From positions 1 through 64,000 of the forward strand of contig CAZKGM010000005.1 of the NCBI GenBank assembly GCA_964552395.1: 64,000 nucleotides of DNA. Direction: 5' to 3'. The stretch comes from JAJDNH01 sp964552395. Its GTDB lineage: Bacteria; Acidobacteriota; Thermoanaerobaculia; Thermoanaerobaculales; Sulfomarinibacteraceae. Positions within the stretch are counted from its first letter, which is position 1. Each line of letters starts with the position of its first letter. Below, piece by piece: positions 34,129 to 41,441 of the stretch. The translations under genes and the position numbers were made by a program. Below the pieces are notes generated by a model, which did not search any database, was not told where the DNA came from, and saw nothing but the letters and a program-made list of their open reading frames with translations.

Positions 34129-35924
34129 GTACGGCGAGGACTCGCAACTTCTCGATCATTGCTCATATCGACCATGGGAAGTCGACGCTGGCTGATCGCA
34201 TCCTCGAGCTGACCGGTGCGGTGTCGGCCAGGGACATGAAGGCGCAGCTGCTCGACGACATGGACCTCGAGCGCGAGCGCGGAATCACCATCAAGGCGCA
34301 CGCGGTGTCGCTGAGCTATCGCGCCAAGGATGGGGAGATCTACACACTGAACCTGATCGACACACCGGGTCACGTTGACTTCTCGTACGAGGTCTCACGC
34401 TCTCTGGCGGCGTGTGAGGGCGCGCTGCTCGTCGTGGATGCAACCCAGGGCGTCGAGGCGCAGACGTTGGCGAATGCCTACGTAGCACTCGACAACGATC
34501 TCGAGATCATCCCGGTCATCAACAAGATCGATTTGCCGTCGGCGGATCCCGAGCGGGTAGCCGAACAGATCGAACAGGTGGTTGGGCTGCCGGCCGAGGA
34601 GGCGTTTCTGGTATCGGCCAAGACCGGAGATGGGGTACCGGCGTTGCTGGAGGCGCTGGTAGCGAAGGTCCCACCCCCGACCGGAGATGAGGATGCCCCT
34701 CTCAGCGCGCTGCTGTTCGACGCCTGGTACGATCCCTACCGCGGAGTTTGCTGCCTGATCCGGGTCAAGGAGGGCACGATCCGCCTCAAGCAGAGGATCC
34801 GGTTCATGTCCACCGGCTCCACCTTCGACATCGAGGAGCTGGGGCGGTTCGCACCCAAGGCCCAGCCGGCCGATCATCTCGGTCCCGGCTCCGTTGGGTA
34901 CATGTTCGCGACCATCAAGGAGCTCGACCAGACTCGAGTCGGCGACACCATCACCGACGACCGGCATCCGGCTGCCGCTGCCCTGCCGGGCTTCAAAGAG
35001 GCGAAGCCGGTGGTGTTCGCCGGCCTCTTTCCGATCGACTCTGCCGACTACCAGGATCTGCGGGATGCGCTCGACAAGCTGCGGCTCAACGATGCCTCGT
35101 TCACGTTCGAGCCGGACACCTCGCAGGCGCTCGGGTTCGGGTTCCGTTGCGGGTACCTCGGGCTCCTGCACATGGAAATCGTTCAGCAGCGCCTGGAGCG
35201 GGAGTTCGGGCTCGACCTGATCACCACGGCGCCGAGCGTTCGCTACCGCGTCATCACCACCTCCGGGGAGGAGATCTGGGTCGACAACCCGAAGGACCTG
35301 CCGGACGCGGGGCGGATCGATACCATTGCGGAGCCCATGATCGACGCCACGATCCTGACCCGGGACGACGCAGTTGGTCCGATTCTCAAGCTCTGTGAGG
35401 ACCGTCGTGGGGTCCAGAAGCGCCTCGAGTACGTGGGCCCGCAGCGAGTCCTGATCGAGTACCGTCTGCCGCTCGCCGACGTTGTCCTGGATTTCTACGA
35501 CAAGCTGAAGAGCGTCTCGCGAGGCTATGCCTCCTTCGACTACCAGCTTATCGGCTACGATGAGGCCAACCTCGTCAAGCTGGACGTCCTCGTCAACGGC
35601 GAGGCGGTGGACGCGCTATCCATTATCGTTCATCATGAGGGCGCCTACCGGCGGGGTCAGACGCTGGTGTCGAAGATGAAAGAGGTCATTCCCCGGCAGC
35701 TGTACGAGGTGGTCATCCAGGCGGCCGTCGGCCGGAGGGTGATCTCCCGCGCTGTGGTCAAGGCCCTGCGCAAGAACGTGCTCGCCAAGTGCTACGGTGG
35801 TGATGTGACGCGCAAGAAGAAGCTCTTGGAGAAACAAAAGGAGGGCAAGAAGCGCCTCAAGCGGGTGGGCCACGTGGAGGTCCCCCAAGAGGCCTTTCTC
35901 GCCGTTCTCAAGGTGGAGGACTGA
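34125..35924 (+). CDS. lepA: Translation elongation factor 4 (LepA)
   Basis: LepA is a ribosome-bound GTPase with roles in translation fidelity and 30S biogenesis. The 599-residue protein has the P-loop AHIDHGKSTL, the switch-I region ERERGITIKAHAV, DTPGHVDF, NKIDLPSADP, and the LepA-specific C-terminal domain with KCYGGDVTRKKKLLEKQKEG. An in-frame ATG 30 bp upstream lies inside tsaD; the ATG at 34125 gives the standard LepA N-terminus (RTRNFSIIAHIDHGKST) and a 4-bp overlap. Confidence 0.97.
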   Translation: MSTARTRNFSIIAHIDHGKSTLADRILELTGAVSARDMKAQLLDDMDLERERGITIKAHAVSLSYRAKDGEIYTLNLIDTPGHVDFSYEVSRSLAACEGALLVVDATQGVEAQTLANAYVALDNDLEIIPVINKIDLPSADPERVAEQIEQVVGLPAEEAFLVSAKTGDGVPALLEALVAKVPPPTGDEDAPLSALLFDAWYDPYRGVCCLIRVKEGTIRLKQRIRFMSTGSTFDIEELGRFAPKAQPADHLGPGSVGYMFATIKELDQTRVGDTITDDRHPAAAALPGFKEAKPVVFAGLFPIDSADYQDLRDALDKLRLNDASFTFEPDTSQALGFGFRCGYLGLLHMEIVQQRLEREFGLDLITTAPSVRYRVITTSGEEIWVDNPKDLPDAGRIDTIAEPMIDATILTRDDAVGPILKLCEDRRGVQKRLEYVGPQRVLIEYRLPLADVVLDFYDKLKSVSRGYASFDYQLIGYDEANLVKLDVLVNGEAVDALSIIVHHEGAYRRGQTLVSKMKEVIPRQLYEVVIQAAVGRRVISRAVVKALRKNVLAKCYGGDVTRKKKLLEKQKEGKKRLKRVGHVEVPQEAFLAVLKVED

Positions 35925-36616
35925 TGAAGAGGTCGGTGACGCGCGAGTACTACGAGGCGATTCTGGTGGCCGTTATTCTGGCCCTGTTCGCTCGCACCTT
36001 CGTCTTCGAAAACTTCAAGATTCCATCCGGCTCGATGGAGAATAACTTGCTCGTCGGTGACCATCTGGTGGTCAACAAGTTCATCTACGGACCTCACTTT
36101 TCGGCGGCGCTGGAGCACTTGCTGCCGTACCGTGATCCGAGGCGTGGGGACGTGGTGGTGTTCAAGTTCCCTGAGGATCCCCGGCGTGACTTCATCAAGC
36201 GCTGCATCGCACTTCCCGGAGACACCGTCGAGATCCGTGCCAAGGAGGTCTACCTCAACGGCGTGCTGCAACAGGAGCCTTACGTGGTCCACAAGGATCC
36301 GATGGTCTACCCGGACTCGCCCCTGGAGCCGCCGAGCCTCCGCCTGCGTGACAACTTCGGGCCCTACACCGTGCCGCCCGGAACCATCTTCTGCCTCGGC
36401 GACAACCGTGACAACTCTCTCGACTCCCGTTTTTGGGGGCCGGTGCCGCGCAGTTACCTCAAGGGTCGAGCGGTGATCATCTACTGGTCGTATGAAGCGC
36501 CGCGCAACGATTGGCGTTGGCAGGGGTTGGGCCACCGCCTACGCCAACTCTGGGACGTGTTCATCCACTTCCTGACAAAGACCCGCTGGGACCGTACGTT
36601 CCGCCTGATCCGCTGA
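35924..36616 (+). CDS. lepB: Signal peptidase I
   Basis: LepB removes signal peptides from exported proteins at the periplasmic face. The 230-residue protein has one N-terminal TM helix (about residues 9-27), the catalytic Ser37 in IPSGSMENNL, the general base Lys92 in RDFIKRCIALPGD, and the box E motif CLGDNRDNSLDSRFWG. The ATG shares a base with the lepA stop codon; the lepA-lepB order is widely conserved. Confidence 0.96.
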   Translation: MKRSVTREYYEAILVAVILALFARTFVFENFKIPSGSMENNLLVGDHLVVNKFIYGPHFSAALEHLLPYRDPRRGDVVVFKFPEDPRRDFIKRCIALPGDTVEIRAKEVYLNGVLQQEPYVVHKDPMVYPDSPLEPPSLRLRDNFGPYTVPPGTIFCLGDNRDNSLDSRFWGPVPRSYLKGRAVIIYWSYEAPRNDWRWQGLGHRLRQLWDVFIHFLTKTRWDRTFRLIR

Positions 36617-36686
36617 CGGCTGTTGCCCGTTCGGCTGACTGGCAGTAACATGGGAGCAGCCCGTTTCCCCGGGAAGGAGGACGAGG

Positions 36687-37055
36687 ATGATCCGGTTCCG
36701 TGATGAGCGTGGTCAGATCAACGCCGGGTGCTTCATTGCGGTGATCGTGCTCGCCATCGCGGTGGTCATCGCCGTCAAGACTGTGCCGGTGCTCGTCAAC
36801 ATGGGGGACCTGCAGAAGGAGATCGAGCTGCTGGCCGAGCGCGCAACGCTCTCGACCTATACGAATAGGCTCATCAAGGGCCGGATCCTGCAGAAGGCCG
36901 AGGCGCTCCACCTCCCGGTTGCCCCGGAGAACATCGTCGTCAAGCGGAACTCACAGTTCATCGACATTACCGTGACCTACGATATCGAGATCCACTACCC
37001 CCTCTATACGTACCACTGGCACAAGGTCCATCAGGTCACCGGCAGACTCTTCTAG
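36687..37055 (+). CDS. DUF4845-like small membrane protein
   Basis: The 122-residue protein has one TM helix (about residues 14-34, preceded by a charged RFRDERGQ start) and an extracytoplasmic domain with YTNRLIKGRILQKAEAL and IDITVTYDIEIHYPLYTYHW. This resembles the DUF4845 proteins that follow lepB in many genomes. Function is unknown. GGAAGGAGGACGAGG gives a strong ribosome binding site. A 70-bp spacer separates it from lepB. Confidence 0.6.
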   Translation: MIRFRDERGQINAGCFIAVIVLAIAVVIAVKTVPVLVNMGDLQKEIELLAERATLSTYTNRLIKGRILQKAEALHLPVAPENIVVKRNSQFIDITVTYDIEIHYPLYTYHWHKVHQVTGRLF

Positions 37056-37150
37056 AGGCCCGGCCGGAACCCCCGTTCTACTGCGATACGGGATCATCTG
37101 CGGGTTTGGCGCTCTCGAGGATGCGTGCAGCGCATCCACAAGGAGCAAGT

Positions 37151-37193
37151 CCCGCGGAGCCCGTCCGTTGATTGTTGCGGCGCTCTCCGCGGG
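37151..37193 (-). terminator. Hairpin after pyrF
   Basis: Perfect nine-base GC-rich arms (37151-37159 and 37185-37193) with a 25-base loop lie 13 bp beyond the pyrF stop on the minus strand. There is no T-run. A second small hairpin (37119-37137) lies just beyond it. Confidence 0.4.
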
Positions 37194-37206
37194 CGTGTGT
37201 GGCGGG

Positions 37207-37929
37207 CTACGTGGTGCTTGCTCCTTCGGACATCTCCTGGAGGATGCGTTGGGCTGCTGCGGCCGGGTCGTCGGCGCGGGTAACAGGACGGCCAACGACG
37301 AGAACGTCCGCGCCGTCGGCCATCGCCGCTGCCGGCGTGACGATACGTTTCTGGTCGTCGCCGGCTGCCCAGGCTGGACGGATACCCGGCGTGACGATGA
37401 GGAAGTCGGGGCCGCAGGCGCCTCGAATGAGGGCGGTCTCCTTCGCCGAGGCAACGACACCGTCAAGGTTGCAGCTCCGCGCCATGCGGGCCCAGCGTAC
37501 GACCAGCTCCTCCGGAGCGACGGCAAGCCCGAGCTCCTCGAGGGCGGCGCGGTCGAGGCTGGTGAGCACGGTGACCGCGAGGATCTTTGGGGCCCGGGAT
37601 GTTGCGGCAGAGCGGGCGCCGTCGACAGCTGCGCGGAGCATCTCGGCGCCGCCACTGGCGTGGACGTTGAACATGTCGGCTCCGGATGCCGCGCAGTTGG
37701 CGGCGGCGCGAGCCACGGTAGCGGGAATGTCGTGGAGCTTGAGGTCGAGGAAGACGCGGCTGCCGAGCGCGCTGACGCGCCGTACGAGGTCGGGTCCATG
37801 CGCGGTGAACCCTTCGAGGCCGACCTTGAGCCAGCCGGCGTGGGGTGCTACAGCTTTACCGGTGGCTTCGATCCAGTGGCGGTCGCTGCCGTCGAGAGCG
37901 ATGCACAGAGCCTCACGAGCGTCAGCCAT
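37207..37929 (-). CDS. pyrF: Orotidine 5'-phosphate decarboxylase
   Basis: PyrF catalyses the last step of UMP synthesis. The 240-residue TIM-barrel protein has the catalytic D-K-x-x-D array in FLDLKLHDIP (D62, K64, D67), KVGLEGFTAHGP near the N-terminus, and the phosphate-gripper region LIVTPGIRP with VVGRPVTRADDP. Start and end are those of the group-I (short) family. The gene overlaps pyrD by 8 bp, giving the order pyrK-pyrD-pyrF. Confidence 0.95.
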   Translation of the reverse strand: MADAREALCIALDGSDRHWIEATGKAVAPHAGWLKVGLEGFTAHGPDLVRRVSALGSRVFLDLKLHDIPATVARAAANCAASGADMFNVHASGGAEMLRAAVDGARSAATSRAPKILAVTVLTSLDRAALEELGLAVAPEELVVRWARMARSCNLDGVVASAKETALIRGACGPDFLIVTPGIRPAWAAGDDQKRIVTPAAAMADGADVLVVGRPVTRADDPAAAAQRILQEMSEGASTT

Positions 37930-38851
37930 CTTGTGCCTCCATGGCGCCGGTGAGCGAAGCGACCCGTGCCACACCCTGGTCGCGACAGTAGGTCTCGAGC
38001 TCGGCGAGGATCTCCAGCATGGCGCCGGGACGGCGGAAGGTCGCGGTGCCCACCTGAACCGCGGATGCACCGGCGAGCAGGAACCGAACCACATCGAGAC
38101 CGCTCTCGATACCACCGAGACCGACGACGGGGAGCTCGGGCAGTGCAAGGTGGACCTCATGAACCATGCGTAGGGCAATGGGCAGGATTGCCGGCCCCGA
38201 CAGGCCGCCGAAGGTTCGGGCGAGCTCCGGGCGTCGACGGAAGGGGTCGACGGCCATGGCGCGGATCGTGTTGACCAGCGATACCGCATCGGCTCCGCCG
38301 GCAGTCGCGGCTCGCGCCGTCGCCACCAGGTCGGGCGCGTTGGGAGACAGCTTGACCCACAAGGGTCGGGCGGTTGCCGCGCGGCAACGAGACGTCAGAC
38401 TCTCGAGCGTGCGTGGGTCGTGGCCGAACTCGATTCCGCCCGACGAGACGTTGGGGCAGGAGACATTCAGCTCGTAGCCAGCAATGCCGATCTCCGCCTC
38501 GCAGCGTTCGATGACAGTCAGATAGTCCGCTGCCGACTCTCCGAAAACATTGACGATGACGACGGCCCGCCTCTCTCGCAGGGCGGGGAGCTGGTCGCGG
38601 CAGAAGACATCGACGCCGATGTTCTCCAGCCCGATCGCGTTCAGCATGCCGGACGGCGTCTCGGCAATGCGGGGCATCGGCGCGCCCGCCCGCGGTCGCG
38701 GGCTCAGTCCCTTTGTCACCACGCCGCCGAGGTTCTCGGGAGGACAGAAGTCAGCGAGATCGAGCCCGTAGCCAAAGGTGCCGGAGGCCGCGAGGATGGG
38801 GTTGATGAGCTCGAGCGAGCCGACCCTGGCGCTCAGATCCGGTGTCAGCAT
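37922..38851 (-). CDS. pyrD: Dihydroorotate dehydrogenase B, catalytic subunit (class 1B)
   Basis: The FMN protein oxidises dihydroorotate to orotate and passes electrons to PyrK. The 309-residue protein has NPILAASGTFGYG, GGVVTKGLSPRPRAG, the active-site Cys132 in ELNVSCPNVSSGG (cysteine marks class 1), WVKLSPNAPDLV, VSLVNTIRAMAVD and GLGGIESGLDVVRFLLAGA. The ATG at 38851 overlaps the pyrK end by 7 bp. The adjacent pyrK confirms class 1B, the NAD-linked heterotetramer. Confidence 0.95.
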   Translation of the reverse strand: MLTPDLSARVGSLELINPILAASGTFGYGLDLADFCPPENLGGVVTKGLSPRPRAGAPMPRIAETPSGMLNAIGLENIGVDVFCRDQLPALRERRAVVIVNVFGESAADYLTVIERCEAEIGIAGYELNVSCPNVSSGGIEFGHDPRTLESLTSRCRAATARPLWVKLSPNAPDLVATARAATAGGADAVSLVNTIRAMAVDPFRRRPELARTFGGLSGPAILPIALRMVHEVHLALPELPVVGLGGIESGLDVVRFLLAGASAVQVGTATFRRPGAMLEILAELETYCRDQGVARVASLTGAMEAQDG

Positions 38852-39660
38852 GCGGCCCCCCAGTCGATGAGGAGGCCATCCACGACGGGACCCTCGCTGC
38901 AGACCCGAAGGTGGCCGCCACCTGCGGTGGGGACGATACACCCGAGGCAGACACCGACGCCGCACGCCATGCGTTCCTCGAGGGCGACGCTGACTGGAAT
39001 CCCCCATCTCTCGCCGACCCGGGTAGCTGCTCGCAGCATGGGCATCGGACCGCAGGCCCAGATCGCTGCGTAGCGCCCCCCGTCGGCCAGGTTTCGGTCG
39101 AGGGCCTGGGTGACCAGTCCGGCCTCGCCGGCGGAACCGTCATCGGTGACCAAGACCAGCTCCCCCCCGGTGGCAGCCGTTGCGGCCCGACAGCGTTCGG
39201 GCTCGATCAGCTCGGCGGCCGATGCTGCGCCGAGATACAGGTCACATCGTGCTGTCGTGCCGGCGAGCTGATTCGCAGCGAACAGCAGCGGTGGCAGGCC
39301 AATCCCTCCGGATACGAGGGCCACCGACGCTGGCGCCGGCTCGCACGGGAAGCCGACTCCGAGCGGGCCGATGATCCGGGCCCGAGTTCCCAGCGGAAGC
39401 TGTTGCCACAGGGCTGTTCCAGGTCCGACGGTCTTGATCATCAGCTCGATCGTTGACTCGCCGGCGTCGGCGTCGACACCGGCGATCGAGTAGGCACGAC
39501 CCCAGAACGGCCGGTCCCCGTGCTCGGGGCGGAGCATGACGAACTGACCGGGGGTCGGCGGGGGGGCGATGACCCGGAGGCTGAAGTGGACTGAGTAGCA
39601 GGTCGGCGTGAGACGACGGCGGACCGCCAGGGTGGCGGAGTGGTCGGAACGCGTTACCAT
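38845..39660 (-). CDS. pyrK: Dihydroorotate dehydrogenase B, electron transfer subunit
   Basis: PyrK carries FAD and a [2Fe-2S] cluster and links PyrD to NAD. The 271-residue protein has the FAD motif RAYSIAG in its N-terminal barrel, LVSGGIGLPPLLFAA in the NAD-binding domain, and four cluster cysteines C233, C238, C241 and C254 (ACGVGVCLGC, then RVCSEGPV). The start is ATG 39660; only 12 bp separate it from the start of the divergent gene. Confidence 0.93.
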   Translation of the reverse strand: MVTRSDHSATLAVRRRLTPTCYSVHFSLRVIAPPPTPGQFVMLRPEHGDRPFWGRAYSIAGVDADAGESTIELMIKTVGPGTALWQQLPLGTRARIIGPLGVGFPCEPAPASVALVSGGIGLPPLLFAANQLAGTTARCDLYLGAASAAELIEPERCRAATAATGGELVLVTDDGSAGEAGLVTQALDRNLADGGRYAAIWACGPMPMLRAATRVGERWGIPVSVALEERMACGVGVCLGCIVPTAGGGHLRVCSEGPVVDGLLIDWGAAC

Positions 39661-39672
39661 GGCCGCTGCATT

Positions 39673-41274
39673 ATGCGCGTTTCTCGGCTCGTGATCCAGA
39701 GTGTGGGTGCCGGCGGACTGATCGGGCTCCTGGTCCTGGTGCTGCTCCTGCGCCTCAATCCGGAGGTGGAGCCATCCGCGGCGCAGCTTGGTCTTGCGGG
39801 CTTGGTGTGGTTCTGCTGGGGCGCAGTGACCTGCGGCTCTGTGTTGGCCGTGGCGGTCTGGGCCGTCTTCGTGTTCCGGGGACGGCGGTGGCGGCAGGAG
39901 CGCAGCCTGTTCTTTCCGTTGTGCGCTGCGATCTTCTTCGTTGCGGCCGTGACGAGCCACCTGAACGCCGACCTCCACCAGTACTTTCTGTCGGGAACCG
40001 GTCACAGAACACTGGGGCAGGATGCAGTGACCTGGCTTGCGGCAGCGGTACTGGTGTTGGCCGCCGGCTTCTGGGTCGGCCGGCGACCGAGCCACCTCGG
40101 ACGTCTCACTCTGGTGGCGCTGGTTCTCGCTCTCCCGCTCCTGCGGGTCGTATGGCAGCCAACGCCCGGGCCGGGCGAGCGCACGGTAGCCGCACGGCCG
40201 CTCGGGGTGCCGTCCCGGCCGCTGCTCGTCATCGGGGTGGAGGGGCTGGACGCGAACTTCTTGCTCGCGAACGCAGCCTCCGACCGGTTTCCAAGCCTGC
40301 AGCGGTTGGTGAACGAAGGATCGTGGGGCGTCCTGCAACCAGGACGGCCATACCTGCGACGCTCCCTGTGGACAACGACCGCGACCGGGGCCTTCCCTCA
40401 TCGGCATGGCGTCAAGTCGAGATGGGCCTGGGAGCTGTCACCGGTTTTCTCGCAGCCGATTCGGTTGCTTCCGTGGACGCCGGTGGGCTCCGGATGGGTG
40501 CTCCCTTGGGGGATAACCGACCGCGTGCCGACGCCACCCTCCTTGCTGCCGCCCCTCTGGCAACGGCTGCGTGCCGCCGGGGTGCCGACTGCGGCGATCG
40601 AATGGCCGGGGGTCTGGGCGCCGGGTGTGGTCGGACCCCGTGACTGGCGTACGCCGGACTCCGAGGACGGGGAGCTGGGCGCCGATTTTCGGAGCTCGCT
40701 GGTGGCCGTGCTGGAGCCCTTCCCCAACGATCGCGACGCTGTTCTTGGCAGCGTGCTGGATGACCTGGCGGAGGTGCGGGCGGTACGGCAGCAGCAGCCA
40801 CGAGTGACGGGAACGGTGTGGGTTTACCTCCACGCACTCGGCACCTTCCGGCACCTGCTGCAGCCGCACGGTGCGGCGGACACGGCGGAACGCGCGGTGC
40901 AAGATCTCATGCTCGAGCTGTTCGACGCGCAGCTGCACTCTCTCCTGGCGGCTGCAGGGCCGGGAGCCCTGGTCGCCGTTGTCTCACCCTACGGCCTGGC
41001 TACTCCGGGACCGTGGGAAAGACTGAAGCGTTTACTCGGAGTGGGGGGAAGCTGGCGTGCCTCTGCACGGTCCTGCCCTGACGGGGTTCTGATCCTGCTC
41101 GGTCAGGGGGTCGTGCCGGGGCAGCGGATGAAGCCGGCCCAGCTCGTAGATGTGACGCCGACCCTGTGCTACCTGCTCCGTCTCCCCGTGGCACAGTCCA
41201 TGGAGGGTCGCGTGATCCTCGACGCCATCGATCCCGGCTACCTGGCGGCGACGCCCCTCCGCGTCGTCGACTAG
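39673..41274 (+). CDS. Membrane-anchored alkaline-phosphatase-fold protein with altered metal ligands
   Basis: The 533-residue protein has four or five TM helices in residues 1-165 and a C-terminal domain resembling the alkaline phosphatase/phosphodiesterase superfamily. LLVIGVEGLDANFL supplies the first metal Asp, and RRSLWTTTATGAFPHRHGV the Thr nucleophile region. Two usual metal-binding motifs are changed: the D-x-x-x-H element reads LHALGTFRH with Gly in the Asp position, and the usual SDHG reads SPYGL. The enzyme may be inactive or act differently. ATG 39673 was chosen because the upstream GTG (39640) lies inside the divergent pyrK. No partner genes are evident. Confidence 0.6.
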   Translation: MRVSRLVIQSVGAGGLIGLLVLVLLLRLNPEVEPSAAQLGLAGLVWFCWGAVTCGSVLAVAVWAVFVFRGRRWRQERSLFFPLCAAIFFVAAVTSHLNADLHQYFLSGTGHRTLGQDAVTWLAAAVLVLAAGFWVGRRPSHLGRLTLVALVLALPLLRVVWQPTPGPGERTVAARPLGVPSRPLLVIGVEGLDANFLLANAASDRFPSLQRLVNEGSWGVLQPGRPYLRRSLWTTTATGAFPHRHGVKSRWAWELSPVFSQPIRLLPWTPVGSGWVLPWGITDRVPTPPSLLPPLWQRLRAAGVPTAAIEWPGVWAPGVVGPRDWRTPDSEDGELGADFRSSLVAVLEPFPNDRDAVLGSVLDDLAEVRAVRQQQPRVTGTVWVYLHALGTFRHLLQPHGAADTAERAVQDLMLELFDAQLHSLLAAAGPGALVAVVSPYGLATPGPWERLKRLLGVGGSWRASARSCPDGVLILLGQGVVPGQRMKPAQLVDVTPTLCYLLRLPVAQSMEGRVILDAIDPGYLAATPLRVVD

Positions 41275-41377
41275 GACCGTGCACCGCAAAGCCCGTCTGT
41301 GACGGAGTGACGAAGTGACGGAGGCCCCCACCCGCCCCCGGGGATCTCAAGACGCGAGAAGCTAGACGCGAGACGGC

Positions 41378-41393
41378 TGGGGCGGCGGCCCCA
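41378..41393. terminator. Short GC hairpin between convergent genes
   Basis: A six-base stem (tggggc with gcccca) and four-base loop lie between the alkaline-phosphatase-like gene and polA. The spacer also holds short tandem repeats (gtgacg and gacgcgag units). No T-runs flank the stem, so termination is uncertain. Confidence 0.3.
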
Positions 41394-41441
41394 GACGGCC
41401 GCCGAGGCAACGCAGTAGCCTGGCCGGATGATTCGGGCCCG

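Noticed and set aside
41300..41375. Possible CRISPR or minisatellite from the gtgacg and gacgcgag units
   Set aside because: Only two or three short imperfect units are present, with no regular spacers; it looks like local slippage between convergent genes.
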